Part shown: one piece after another, positions 11,349 through 24,239 of the stretch | How the letters are laid out: each line of letters opens with the position of its first letter | How positions within the stretch are numbered: position 1 is the stretch's first letter | Assembly (NCBI GenBank): GCA_039654915.1 | Contig: CM077597.1 | Coordinates: 29,982,001-30,046,000, forward strand | Reading direction: 5' to 3' | From: Aquilaria yunnanensis | Lineage: Eukaryota; Streptophyta; Magnoliopsida; Malvales; Thymelaeaceae | Length of the DNA: 64,000 nt | Notes under the pieces: generated by a model | The model's input: only the letters and a program-made list of their open reading frames with translations | What the model was told of the DNA's origin: nothing | The model's database searches: none | Made by a program: the position numbers and the translations under genes

Positions 11349-14300
11349 TTATAACAAAGCCAACCTCGGGTTTAACAACCAATCAACCCAACTCACCTTT
11401 GATTTATTACCACCCCTATAGTAGATCCAACGATATGAAATAGCTTGTACCTCATTCAACAAATGTGTGAGTAAAATGTGACCACTATCGAAAACAACCT
11501 TGTTCCTATATTTCCAAAGTAGCCAGAAAGTAGTAAAGCAAACCGCTTGGAATACCTTTTTTGGGGATCCACTCAAATTTACCCTATCAATTTCTTGAAG
11601 CAAGTCCAGAACATCAATGTTAACTCTAAATTCTCCTTGCCACCACAACTTGATTTTCTCCTACAAGTTGCCAGCAACTTTACATTGGACTAATAGGTGA
11701 TCCACTCTTTCAATGTCTGATCTGCACAAAGGGCACCACATATCTGCCAACTCCACTCCTTTGCTAACTAGATTGACCTTTGTTGGTAATCTTCCAAGGG
11801 CCGCCTTCCACACACATATATTGATCTTCTTTGGCAAAAGTGAGTTCCATCTTGTTCCAAATGCTACATGGTCCGACTAAAGTATCAATTCGTCAATTAA
11901 GGTTGATATCATTTTCACCGAGAATGCACCATCAGGGGTCAATAAGCATAGCCAGATGTTTCACAAGTTATTTGTAATGGAAATATGTTGTAAATAAGTA
12001 ATTAGTTCCTTTTTCTACCTCTTCTTCTTAACCTCTTAATTTTCTTCTCCAACTCTAATTCCATTTCCACACCCCTTCAACCCAAAAATCTTTTTCATAA
12101 ACTAACCCATCTTTTTTTTTTCTCTCTAAGGAAAAAAGTCTAGGAAATTTGGTACTAAGTTTGTCACTCCCTACCCACACATCCTCCCAAAACCTCACAT
12201 TTTTAACATTCCCTACTTTCCACCTAAAAGATTTCATGAAACCAACTCCTACTTCATCTATATCAGACCCAGTTCTTACAATATTCCCCAAAACTCCTAC
12301 ACAACTACTGTCAGCTTATGATACCTCAATACCACCTGAGACCCCAAACCTAGCTTTGATTACTTTTATCCACAAGGTTTTTCCTTCCCTCATAAACCTC
12401 TACCACCACTTTCCTAATAATGCTAAATTTTTTGCTCTTAGATTACCCACACTCAACCCACCCACCTATTTGACGACAACACTTTCTTCCAAGCCACCTA
12501 AACCAACTTCTTACCTTCTCCTTTAGCCCCCCAAAAGAATTTATTTCTTAGGCTCTCAATGCTTGATGACTCTTACTGGGGCTCGAAATAAAGAAAAGTA
12601 AAACAGAGGAAGGCTTCCCAGGACAGACTTTAAGAGGGTTAACCATCCTCCACAAGACAAATATTTATTGTGTCACAACCCCAATTTTTTCTTAACTTTA
12701 TTCACCACTACTTGCCAAGCCAAGTTTTTTTTCATGTTCTCCTTAACAGAAAGGCCCAGGTACCGAAATGGCATGATATCATCTCCACAGTGCGCTATCC
12801 CTACTACTATCCTAACTTTATCTTGAGGCAAGCCAACACCATACAGCTTTTTTTTTCAGTAAACACCTTCAGACCCGAAGCACCCTGGAAACACTTCAAC
12901 AAATGGATTAGGTTAGAGACATTCTCCTCTGACCATTCTTTAAAGAACAAGGTGTCATCCGCATATTGTAGATGTGACACCACCAAACTTCCTTCCTTCA
13001 AGAAAAACCTCTTGAATACCTGTTTCTCCATTACTTCTAGCATCATCACATTCAAGGCTTTTGCTATAATCAAGAATAGGATGAGTGACAATGAGTCCCC
13101 CTGTCCGACCCCATTCTCCATAGAAAATTCTAGAGTAAGACTTCCATTTACCAATACCGATACCATCACAAATTCCGAGCAACTATGAATCCAACCCGTC
13201 CATTTTTTTTCCAAAATTCATCTGGTCCAGGACATTGTCCAAAAATTTCCAGTTGACACAATCATATGCTCGCTCAAAGTCCACTTTGAAAAGCATTAGT
13301 TGTTGCCTTCTTAATTTTGCCAGCCTCATAACCTCATTTGCAATTAGAACTCTTTCCAGAATTTGCCTCCCTTTTTTAAAGCCAGTCTGTGCTTCACTTA
13401 TCACTTTTGGGATAACTTTCTTAAGTCTTTTTGTCAGAAGTTTTACAATAATTTTATACAGACAACCCACTAAGCTAATTGGGCGATAATCTTGTAAACC
13501 AGTATGGTAGCTTGTTTTTGGAACAAGTGTCATGAATGAAGTATTACAACCCTTATCGAACCTGCCAATTATCTCAACTTGATACACATACTTCAGAACA
13601 TCTTCCTTCAAAGTATCCCAATTTGCCTTCAAGAAGTTAAAAGTAAACCTGTCTAGCCTCAGCACCTTGTTTCCTCCACAATTCCAAACCGCCTATTTAA
13701 TTTCTTCCTCAGAAAATGGGCTTTATAGCAACACACTAGATTCTCCATCCAGCCTTCCAAATCTGTCACTTTTGAATGATGGTTTGTCTCTACAATCTTC
13801 CTGAAAATTCTGCTGAAAAAATCTATACACCTCACTTTTTATCACCCTTGGTTCCTCTTTCTAGCAACTGTTGATACGTAACCCATTTATATTATTTTTC
13901 CTGTGCCTTTGATTAACTAGTGCATGGAAAAAACTGAGAGTTCTCATCACCATCTATTGCCCATTTTATCTTAGATTTTTGTTTAATCATCGCATCATTT
14001 TTTTTTTCTGTCTCTTAGAATTTGCACTGCACCTCTCCCTATGTTTGATTTCCTTTTCTTGAAGGTTTCTATCTGCTGCAACCAAGTCCCACTTGTTCAA
14101 TTCATTTATCAATCCCTCAGATTGTAACTTTTGAATATAAAAAACTTCTCTTTTCCAACCCCTCAGCTCCTTTTTGAGGTTTTTCAATTTTTCTTTGAAC
14201 ACGTAACCTGCATTTCCGGCAATATTTTTATTATTCCACACCAAATTTAGGAAATCTGTAAACTCGCTGTGCTCCATCCAAACATCAAAAAAATTGAATG

Positions 14301-15019
14301 AATAAGGGCCAAAATCAAAGTTGTTGAGTTTCAAAACAATTGGGCAGTGATTAGAAATGAATCTATTTACTACCACAACATGGGTTGAAGGCCAAATTGA
14401 AACAAAACTATTAGACACCAAAAATTTGCCAAGCCTGCTCATCTTTGACCCTTCCTTATTATACCAAGTGAATTTTCTACCTTCCATTTGTAGATTAGAT
14501 AATTCCACTTCATTGATAACCTCGTTAAATGCCTTTGCCACATTCTCATTCAATCTACTTCCCCTCATCTCTTCAGGCTTTTTAACTGCATTAAAGTCAC
14601 CTAGTACAACTCAAATTCTTGATAGCTTTCTCCTAAGGTCAATCAACTCTTGCCACAAGATTTCTTTCAAACCAGCTTCTTGAGGGCCATACATATTAGC
14701 TAACACAATGTTTTTGTCACAACCAAACCATTGCCCGATTACTCCAAGATAACCCGGCCTTGAGAATTGATCAGATTTATGGAGCACATTTGTATTCCAA
14801 ACAGAAATCAATCCTCTTGATAATCTCACAGCTTGCTGATGAACAAAATCAAAATCACCTGTTCCCATAATGTAGTAACTTGCATTCGAATATCTCCCGA
14901 CGAAATTGTTTCTTGTAACCCCATAAATTAAAATTTTTTTTTTACTCTATGAGGTTCTTTACCAATCATCTTTTAATTGACTTCCCAATTCCCCTCACAT
15001 TCAAAGATAAAATCCTCAT
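11349..15019 (-). pseudogene. LINE ORF2: endonuclease, reverse transcriptase, zf-RVT
   Basis: It starts at 15019 with MRILSLNVRGIGKSIKR, the usual first strand of the L1 AP endonuclease, and a stop follows soon after. Endonuclease parts continue at 14868-13987, including YGPQEAG, then GRKFTWYN. The late catalytic SDH block reads ISNHCPIVL, so the Asp is changed. RT follows at 13665-12807: LQDYRPISLVGCLYK, SEAQTGFKKGRQI, VDFERAYDCVNW, and an intact catalytic box HLQYADDTLFF near 12960. The tail at 12291-12055 has the SFRWKVGNVKNVRFWEDVW segment. Around 11900-11650 there is a zf-RVT domain with a CPLC pair, and a terminal W-rich segment lies at 11648-11349. Frameshifts separate these pieces. 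Confidence 0.85.
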
Positions 15020-15404
15020 TTAATTATGAAAACCCCCTCCCCCAGCAGCCAAATAAACCGTACCTGTTAAGACAGCAATCTTTTACCCTAAAACCCCTTC
15101 TTCTACTCTACTAACTGATTGTCACCATCTCTAAAACAGAATCCCACCTTCAAACCGACGTCCCTCATGATCTAATCATCAATCTCGTCTCTTCTTGAAG
15201 CACCGAACTACATGCACTCCACCTTTTTTCCAGTGATCCGAACTATTTTTTTGAAGTTTTCATCCTACAAAGATAGCCTAGCAACGCTTAATCCAGCATC
15301 CACTCGATTTACTGCAACCACTTATTACCCACTTTGCTCCCCTTTTGCGATTTTGCACCCTTGTTCTTCTGCCTTTGTCTCGCCACTTTCTTCATAAGTC
15401 TCAC

Positions 15405-16295
15405 CACTAAATTAAATACCGCGGTATACCACATGGTATATCGCTTACCGCGGATATGCGGTACAAATATTTTCATGTTTTGTCATTTTACCATACAGTA
15501 TATCAAAGTATTTTGTAGTATACCATATACCGCGCACTTTTTGTATGTATTTTGTCAAAAAACTGCATTATACGACAAATACCGCTTGGTACGTACCGCG
15601 GTATTTTATTTTTCGTAGATATTTGATCATAAAAATATAAAAAATTAAAATATAAATAATACACATATCATAAAATAAAATAAATATTTATTTTAATTTT
15701 TTTAATTAATATAAAAAATTAATGAATTGTCTTATTTATATTTGTAGTATATGCAAAATTAATGGATGCATGATCAGCTAGTCACAGACTTGCAGCTTTT
15801 GTTTCTATCTCCCTTTTATTTTTTGAATTCATAGTTACTTTTTGTACTCTTTTGCATAATGTGAGATGAATATGTTGTTTTTGTGGAACAAGCTAGGAAA
15901 AAAGTGTCATACTTTGAGCTAACTAGGAACTCAATGTGGCATTAGAAAATGTATTGTTATTATTAAAAGATTTTTTTCTCTTATATCAATAAATTAGTTA
16001 TTATTATTATTATTTATTTTGTTCCATATATAACATTTTTTTATGTTTTTTATATTAAAAAAATATCTTCTATCATATATATTTTATTTATATTTAAAAA
16101 ATTATGATGAGAAAAATTAGAATACATATAAAATGTGTAAAAATAAATTATTAAACAAATTATGTCATCTAAAAATAATATTTTAACATTTATTTTTTGT
16201 GGTAATGATAACGGTATATGACACGGTATACCATGTGGTATACTTTAAAAATTCGGAGTGAGGTATATCTAACAGTAACAGTATTCAATACCTTG
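15405..16295. mobile_element. hAT-like non-autonomous element inside the LINE
   Basis: The ends are CACTAAATTAAATACCG on the left and, on the other strand, CAAGGTATTGAATACTG on the right (11 of 17 match). They are flanked by 8-bp direct repeats AGTCTCAC (15397-15404) and AATCTCAC (16296-16303), one mismatch apart. An 8-bp duplication is the hAT hallmark. The LINE protein frame resumes on the other side, which confirms the insertion. Inside the ends are inverted copies of GTATACCACATGGTATA and palindromes such as TACCGCGGTA. The middle is AT-rich without coding capacity. Confidence 0.75.
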
Positions 16296-17956
16296 AATCT
16301 CACTAACGTGTTTCCAGGCCAACCACCAGATTTGTCCAAAACGTCATCGACATGACTGATCTTGCGGGCCATCCTTTTCTTGCCTTCGCAGCTGGGCTTG
16401 TTCTGTTTATTGGTAATCTTATTTCGGCCACCGCCCAGCCCAACTAAAGTGTCTCCACCGCTTTCGACTGTAATTCCTTTATGGGTCAAACTAGATTTGA
16501 TAACTTCCAGGCCCATCTCCCCGTTGGAGGCTCCCTCCATTTCTCTCCTGAAACCTGCTCCAGCTGTAATATTTGCTTTGACACAGTCAAAATCTTCGAA
16601 AGAATCCTCCACAACAGTTTCGGCTTCTGTTCTCCCTACCTTTTTCGGCCAACTTTCTAGCCGACCTTTCTCTGTAAGTTGACCCAGACGTAGCACGTTT
16701 TCCAGTCGTCTTTCCTCGTCAGTTCCACTTCCCCAGGCATCCACCTCTCTGTCCTCCTCGCTCAGGCTGCAGTCGTCTTCTTCGCAGCACCCACTGGAAA
16801 ACTTTGACTCTACTGAAGCACCATCAACAGACCACAAACTCGTCGCGCAGTCCCTCTGCATATCTCGGGCCGAAATCAACGATATTAACCTCGTACACTT
16901 TATCGTCAACTTTTACTCTTTAAGATTTTGTTAATGTGCTCCCAACAATGAGTAACAATACACACTCTCCCGATGTTAACCTGGGATTTTTCTTGAGTTA
17001 GATCTTCAACTACGATGAGTTTGCCCCAAAGAACTGCTTTTGTAGCAAAAGAATTCTTACACCACACATGCAGAGGTAATCCCTTTATATTCAACCAGAT
17101 AACGTGACTCGGCTTGTTTAGTTGTTTTGTCCAGGGACCAACCCAATCAAACCATTGTGTGAACCAATCTGAACCCTCTCTTAGCATGTCCTCCACATCT
17201 TCCTTTGTCTGGCAATCTAACAGTACTCTGCGGCCTCCCAAATATTTGACTCTGCAGTGGCCGAAACCTTCATCTTCAAACATTCTTTGAAGGTGCTTGA
17301 CTGACTCAAAGTTTTTTACCTCTCCTACAGCACATTTTTGTAGCCATTGTAACTCTTCTTCCCTTGATTGCAACTCTATTCCAGCCCATTCTTCTTTTTT
17401 CTGAACATATCTCACTTCCCGCTGCTCCGGTCTTCCATTTTCTCTCCCTTCTCCACGTTGCTTCCCTGCAACTACCTCCACATACTTCCTGTTATCACGT
17501 ACAGCCTCCCCTTGCCTGTCCTTTCTCCAGGTAAGTTGCTTCTGTTTCGCAGCTGCCTTTGTTTCTGCTCCTCTCTGAAATCTCGCGGCATTGGCCCTTA
17601 ATTTGAATGTCCCGATTCACACCTGGTTCAGTTCTTTCTCCAGCACATCCTTCTTCAGTCTTCACCCCTTCCTTGAATCTGACAAACCCGAACCTCTGAC
17701 CGACCTTCGTTCGTTTTTGTGGCACATACACGTCCAGCACCACCCCGTAACGCTGGAAAACTTTCCACAAGTCCCTCGCTTCCCTGTTTTCTGGGAAATT
17801 TGAGAAGAAGAATGACACTGATATCTTGCTCATGACCCTCTCTAAGTCTCGAACGGAATCGCCCTCCTCAAATCTCTTCTTCGATTCAAAGCCCCTCTGT
17901 TTCTCTCTCTCTAACCCTCTCTCGCTCATTTTCTCTCTTTCCCTTTCTTGTACCAT
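16296..17956 (-). pseudogene. LINE ORF1 (RNA-recognition motif, DUF4283-like)
   Basis: It starts at 17956 with MVQEREREKMSERG. The first part holds an RRM whose RNP1 reads RFGFVRFK, preceded by VSFFFSNFPENREARDLWKV. A frameshift near 17490 leads to the second part (17481-16906), a segment often called DUF4283 in plant LINEs: VKYLGGRRVLLDCQTKEDVE, then HVIWLNIKGLPLHVW. The frame then runs through a Ser/Glu-rich linker to the hAT insertion. Such ORF1 proteins bind the LINE RNA. The basic tail of this region continues left of the insertion, at 15404-15310. Confidence 0.8.
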
Positions 17957-18000
17957 CTTTAACGTGAGACGATTCTCAGTTTATCATTCTTGAATATCTT

Positions 18001-19824
18001 TGATCTAGATATAGAATTTGTTTCTCAAAAGTGTTATCATAGTTTGTGCTGCAAAGTTTTCAGACACATTGATATCATGATGTTAAGGGACCATGAGCAA
18101 TCAGTAATTAGTTTGGTTGTGGAGGATCAATGTTGACTTGAATTATGCTCATAATAGTCTGAGGGACAAGAGAGTAGGTCCAATACGTGAGCTAAGGTTT
18201 AATTGTTGACAAATCATGTTCACCAAGATTGGAGATGACACTTGTATTAATATCATGGCTACTATAATGTTAATTAGCAGAAAATGTCAGTTTATATATT
18301 GTAGAAGATCAATGGAAAGCAAATAAAAATTAATAGAAATTAACAGAAAGAAATATTATGTATTACTGGTGCTTTACTTATAGTATTTGCTACACTGTGA
18401 TTAAAAGTGATTAAGAAAATCGAATAATGTGATTAAGAAAATGGGTATACAATATGGCTAAGGTGCATGCACCATTTAAAAAGATCATAAATCAAGCATA
18501 AATAGCAAAAAGATGCCATAAGAAGTTATGCTAGCATGAGATGGTGAATTACTAAATAAGATATCAGAGAAACTGACATGACTCTTTAGGCAAAAGGCCT
18601 TTTTTATCTAATCTGGAACAAACCAGCCTATATCAAGTCTATTACTTAAATTTATTAAGTAGTATCAGTGATATGAGAAAGAATGTTCTACATATGATCT
18701 GAAATGCAACTGTAAAATTATATTGTCTTTGCATGCAAGGAAAAAGAGATAATATTCTGACTATTTTGTTTCTATCTATATTATATCAACAGAAGTTTTA
18801 ATGCTTATGCATGCAAGGATGATATTACTATATTAACTTGTATTGAGTTTGTATGAGAGTAGCATATCTAGCCTATACATGCTGGATGAATCTGAAAGCA
18901 ACATGTTTACAATCTAAATGTGGACTAGTAGCATATAAAAATTTCTGTGTCTAAAACAATGTAGTCAGAAACAGAAATTTTAAATGGCATAAATGTGGAG
19001 ACATCACAAATCAATTTTTGTTAGTAAAAAAATTAGGAATCCATGGGACTATGAAATGAATAGGAAAAATGACTTGCATGTACCAAATATTTGTCGCATA
19101 TAGTATTAACCTAAATGGAAAATAGAAATGAAAGCTTTGGACTATAAATGTTCATACAGTACCAAAAACAATTAGTGAAGATAAATTGTCTATATATATA
19201 CTTTCTAGAAAAGAAAAAGCAAAGCTGATGAAATGGAAAACGAAGCATCAGCTCCCGGAAAAAGTTGGAAAATATTTGGCCTTGTTGCAACAAATTTGTC
19301 TTGTGAGAAAAAAATGATATTCTCTATGATAGCATGCGAGTAAAAGTGAAGGAAAACCTCTTTGTGCTCAGGTGGATGAATCAGAAAGAGATGAAGTTGT
19401 CAGGGAAGAAGAAAAAGTTAAGAGTGTGAGAAGAAGAGTTTCTGTTACAGCAATATTAAGGAAGATTTGAACTAATAGTACATTAGATAAACCTTCAAGC
19501 AACTGAAAAGGAAAAAAAGTTCTTTGTATACAACACTTTAGATTTTCAACTATTCATAGAAGCAAAAAGGGGAGATGAAGCAGATTGGAAACTGATAAGA
19601 AGTTGGAGCAAAAATAAATCTAAAGTTTGCCAGAAAAAAGGACGTCTTTGCAAAGAGCAACGGTGCATGTTGGTTTCTAGCTTTAAGGGCACTTGTCCTC
19701 CAATTGGACAATGGATAAATGGCAATAGAAGCAATCATTAGACATAAACGGTTGGAAAAAAGACAAAGAAATGTTTTCTTTTCCCTCTCACCATGCTCAC
19801 CACCCTTAATGACCAATAGCAATA
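18001..19824. other. No recognisable gene or element
   Basis: AT-rich sequence with only short chance frames. No protein family, transposon terminus or RNA gene was recognised. Confidence 0.4.
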
Positions 19825-20359
19825 CATTTAAGCAAGGTTATCAAAGTTGGAATTCTACCTAAAGTCATTTGATTTCTTTATAGTTGTAAAACCGTAAAAA
19901 GTCATAAAGTTGTAAAATTATACAAAAAACTCTTAGAAAAAATGAAAAAAAATATAATCACCCAAATTATATTAGAAAGTTTATATTTTTAAAAAATTTC
20001 TCTTATTAAGTTTCCAATATCATGTCATGGAATAAACAAACAATATAGGAATTAGTTGTCAATTCAAATGAAAGTTGAAATATATTTGTAGATATTATGT
20101 GTGGGTAGTCTTTTTGAAACATTAAAAAATGTTAGCAAACCTTAAGTGACAAAGAGAAACGAGCTGAATGGCATCTGTGAGGTTTAGGTGTTGGAGGTTG
20201 AATTTGGAAGAAAAAGACTCGTGAAACAGGGCACCAGGAAGAAGATGAATAATGCACCAATTTTATCAAATAATTCAGAAGCAGGAATATCGTCCAACAA
20301 CATGTTTTATCCGCAAAGACGGAGAAATAGGGTGGAAATACGAGAAAAAGGGGGGACCG

Positions 20360-20361
<2 letters not shown>

Positions 20362-20396
<35 letters not shown>
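20362..20396 (+). repeat. Homopolymer of 35 G
   Basis: An uninterrupted G run directly after GGACCGCC. Such a run could form G-quadruplexes, but it is also a classic place for sequencing or assembly length errors, so the exact length should not be trusted. Confidence 0.9.
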
Positions 20397-20397
<1 letters not shown>

Positions 20398-20440
20398 GGA
20401 GAAATATTGTTCATCGTCTCTGCCTTAACCAACAACTAAA

Positions 20441-20560
20441 ATGGAGCTTCATGTTCAAGTTCAACGACCAAATTATCAAACTTGGCTGTCTCCTTCGTTT
20501 CAACTTCCTTTGGTAATTGCCTCTGGTTTTCATGTTGATCATCTTTCTATTTGCTCACTG
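20441..20560 (+). other. Possible first exon carried in the hAT-like element
   Basis: An ATG at 20441 opens 40 codons (starting MELHVQVQRPNYQTWLSPSF) that end exactly at a good plant splice donor, CTG|GTAAGTTC, at 20560/20561. A pyrimidine-rich stretch ending TTTTTCAG near 20587 could be an acceptor. The codon pattern is less AT-biased than the neighbourhood. No protein family is recognised, and this may be chance. Confidence 0.2.
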
Positions 20561-21127
20561 GTAAGTTCTTTTTTGCCAATTTTTCAGAATCAATTCCTCG
20601 TCCTCAGCCGCTGCTTTTGATTTCTGTGAGCTTTCCTACAATCAATCATTCATTTGATGATTTGGGAATTGTTCTTTGAGCTTCTTTATATATGGATGCT
20701 TCTAATTAGATTTGCCCCAGACTAGGTCAGCTTTCATTTCTTGGTTGAAATTTAGAAATGGCGTTAAAATTCACACGAAGGAGACGAGAGAGACGAAAAT
20801 GCTGATCGAGTGGGAGAAACGAACCACAAGATGCTTATAAAAGGGTTCCAAATTGGCTTTTTCGATCATAATATCCCTGAAAGTGGCCTATTAGCCCATT
20901 GGGCTTGTAGCCTGAATTCGGGTTTCCATTTGTAGCCCATTTAATCTAGTTTAATTAAAAACGTAAAGTCTTCTGTTTTCAACGATTCAAGAAGTCAAAA
21001 TGGGTTTCTATCCGTTTTTACCACTTTTTACGTTTTAGTCCGACTCAAGTTGTTTTTTGCTTTTAGAATCGTAAAGCTATAGGATTTTACGATTTTGAGT
21101 TGCATTTTTTATAACCATGCATTTAAT

Positions 21128-21803
21128 CTTTTCTTCTTTCCTTTACTTGGCGTATACGTTTTTAGGGGAGAACAATGGGAGCAGGCAGTGGAATGTCTCT
21201 AAAGCCAATATTATTGGCTTGTTCCATCTCTTAATTACTAAAGTTGAATTTGTTTTTTTCATGCATATTTTTTTCCCCTTTTCTTTACTATTAAAATTAA
21301 TATAATACTGAGAAAATACATACACACATATATAAAAATACACACAAACGCATGAATTTGTGTCTTCTTTGATAACATCTGGAAAGATGACAATATTAAA
21401 AGAGCAAATTTTCTCACATATTCATATAAGAAGTTTAAAATATAAGTGATATAAAAGGCTATTCGAATCTATATTCAGGAAGAATGGAAAACGGTTTTCT
21501 CCATCAGTAAGGTAAAGGTAGTATATGTTGTCTTGAAATTTTGATATTTGTTAGTATAAAAATCATATTATATATTGAAAAACAATTATTGTATGCATCC
21601 CCAAGATAAGAAATTACATTTTCTCACCATACAAAGAAATAAACTACATACACATACACATAATATATTCTTTAAACATCAAATCTTTAGTAAGGAAAAA
21701 TATATACTAAAGAAGACAAGGTGTGCCTGTTAAAAAATATTATAATTCTCTTGTTCAATGGAAAAAAATACTTAACCTTTTAAAAACAATTACATATAAT
21801 ATA
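21128..21803. other. No recognisable gene or element
   Basis: AT-rich, with dinucleotide-like ACACAC and ATATAT patches near 21310-21345. Nothing coding is seen. Confidence 0.4.
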
Positions 21804-22038
21804 CTCCTTTTGTCCTAAATTTTTTTGCACAATTCACTTTTCAGCAGTTAATCTACAATTTTTTATTTTCAACATTTTAGCATATAAATGAAAAACCTTT
21901 ATATATGAATGATAAATTAAGACTTATAGTTTCTAAATATATTTTTTTAATTTCTTTCTAACAAACAATAATATGAATAAATTCAAGTCAAACTAATAAA
22001 AAAAGTTACATGGAGCAAAGAAAGTGGGATGAAGGGAG
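21804..22038. mobile_element. Stowaway/mariner-like MITE
   Basis: The left end CTCCTTTTGTCCTAAATTT and the right end (other strand) CTCCCTTCATCCCACTTTC form imperfect inverted repeats of the CTCCCTCCGTCCCA type. The ends are flanked by TA on both sides (21802-21803 and 22039-22040). The size of 235 bp and the lack of coding fit a Stowaway MITE. Confidence 0.75.
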
Positions 22039-22967
22039 TAATGCAAATATATTACCTTTTTGTTACTATTTTTATATTCGTGAGAATTTTTGCTATTTAT
22101 ATTTGTACTTCAAAATGAAATTATCTAAGTGAAAGAGACTAAAATGTTATTTTAACGTAGCTAGTGTAGTCCCAAACATTAAATAATCACAAAAGAGCTT
22201 TTTTTTAAAGCTAATAAAAATAAAAATTATTGATTCATCCAAAAAATAAAAAAATAATATAAAATATTTTCAAGAAAATCTATAAATATCTACATATATC
22301 ATGAAGTAAAATCAATCTTCCCAATCTCATTTCTCCAAAATATATGGAAAATTACTGTAATGTCATATTGAATTTACATACACATTCATATGGCGCATAC
22401 AATGGACAAAAGAAATTAAGAATACCTTCAGATTGTCCAAAAATATCTAACCATCTAATATGCTTTTTTAGTAACATTATGTTTGTTTTTTTTCTTAGCA
22501 GCGTTTTGTTTGTGTATAATAATATTTTAATGTATGAATATAAACCTGACTGTATAGAAATATATTTGTAGGAAATGACTACATATATTTATATTTGGTG
22601 CAAGGACATTGTTGTGTTCTATATTTATTGTGTGATCATTTTGTAATTAATCAGTTTGGATTGATTGGAAACAAATATGTCAAAACCAATATTTTTTAAT
22701 ATTTTGTATTGTTACAAATAATAAAAAAATTACTTATCCTTTATTGTTCTATTGAAAAAATGAATTGCACATGAATATTTGTGATATTGTTGTTGAATAT
22801 ACAGAAACATGACTATGCCTTGAAATACACGGGAAAAATATTTTCTAAGATAAGTTTGTATTTCTATATAATATCAATTTAAAATATATAGATTTAGATG
22901 CTCACAAATATTTTTTCCAAACGGAAAAGGAAAATAAGTAATGTAAAAGTGCAATAACATAGTACCT

Positions 22968-23228
22968 GATGGGAGATCTTAGATTAATACCTCATGATAT
23001 ACAACTTTTTTTGTGCAATCCACAGGATCATTTTGATCATTTTTTTATAAGAATCTTTTAATCCTTCTCGTGATGTTACCTGCAATAATACAACATATAA
23101 TTGGCTATATGAAAACACGAGGTTTTGGTAAATACATGCCAACTTTTCTGAGAGTCCGTCCCTAATTTTTGCTAATAGTCATTATATAGCAAAGGTCATT
23201 TGATATTCGATGCTTGTATGACAATGCG
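22968..23228 (-). pseudogene. Helitron helicase C-terminal relic, copy A, part 1
   Basis: The minus strand encodes decayed pieces of the last part of a PIF1-like Helitron helicase: a YLPKP-x-F strand, then a region matching LYVALS-x-VTS, then the end block with VVYHEV. The homologous piece in copy B is clearer. A CACTA element at 23229 separates this from the upstream helicase part at 26364-26735. Confidence 0.65.
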
Positions 23229-24239
23229 CACTACTAAAAATTACGTAATTACCAACTACCAAATTACCAATGGCTAAATACCAATGTGTACAACCGTTGG
23301 TAACTTGCTTCCAACATGCAACAGTTGGTAGGTATTGAAGGGCTAGGTTGGGTTTTTTCCAACTTTATAGCCGTTGGTAATTACCAACGGGCAAGCCCGT
23401 TGGTAATATTTTCAACATGCACGCGTTGGTAGTTTGGGCTGTGGAAATGGGCCTGTTTTGGTGGGCTTTATTACCAACGGCTAAGCCGTTGGTAAATAGG
23501 AAGTAAAACGCTGCATTTCATTTAAAAGTTTACCAACGGCTGGGCCATTGGTAATTTCATTTTAAAACTTCATATTCTTCCTCCAGCTGGTTCATTCACG
23601 TCTGGCTCCCGAAACTCGTCTCCACAGCTCTCTGCCGCCGCGACATGTCCATTGCTCCGGCCGCCGTGAAATCGACCGTGTCTTGACCCGTTTCGCACCC
23701 CATTTCACGGATCTGGCACTAGATTAGCAGGTAAACGTGTATGTTTTTGTTTTTTTTTTTTTCATTTTGAGAAATTTCTTATATTTTCCTTGATATTAAG
23801 TTTTTTCCCCCAATTCTTTCAGCTCCTCCCTTCATCCTTGAGCTTGAAGACATTGCCATTGTTTTTCTTCTCCGTTCGAAGTCATTCGAGGTAAGTTTCG
23901 CTTTTTTTTTTCTTTTTTCGGAATGAAAATGGGATTTCATTTCATAAATTATTTTTAATTATTAATATTGATAATAAAACTTATGTGTTGTCACTATGGT
24001 TCGAAAATTAGTTGTTGGTATTTGTAAATTAATTTGTGTTAATTATTTGTTATATGTGGGTAATTTTTGAGATGGATTACAGTGAATATGCAATTTCTTT
24101 AAAGTTGTATTTAATTTTGTTAAAGGTTGATATGTTTAGTTTATGATATAGAATATTTTATGGAATGATTATTTGTATATAGGAATGCTAATACCTTTAG
24201 TTATGGTTTAGTTGGAGTGATTTAGTGTAAATGGTTATA

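Larger units (their letters stand above)
11167..18000 (-). mobile_element. Plant L1-type LINE, degenerate, interrupted by a hAT-like element
   Basis: On the minus strand the order is ORF1 with an RNA-recognition motif, then ORF2 with AP endonuclease, reverse transcriptase, a zf-RVT zinc domain and a C-terminal tail. A T-run at 11167-11173 (poly-A on the element strand) may mark the 3' end. TGAACTAGATA before it and TGATCTAGATA near 18002-18012 might be a target duplication, but this is weak. Without the inserted element the LINE is about 5.9 kb, a normal length. The frames are broken in several places. Confidence 0.85.
19833..21119. mobile_element. hAT-like non-autonomous element, 1.29 kb
   Basis: The left end CAAGGTTATCAAAG and the right end (other strand) CATGGTTATAAAAA form short inverted repeats. 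The flanking 8-bp repeats are CATTTAAG (19825-19832) and CATTTAAT (21120-21127), one mismatch apart. Both subterminal regions are rich in CGTAAAA-type words. The interior has a higher GC content than the surroundings, a 35-G run and a possible exon, so it may have picked up part of a host gene. No transposase is visible. Confidence 0.6.

Noticed and set aside
15405..15415. CACTA-type start inside the LINE (CACTAAATTA)
   Set aside because: The flanking repeats are 8 bp and the other end begins CAAGG, which fits hAT and not CACTA.
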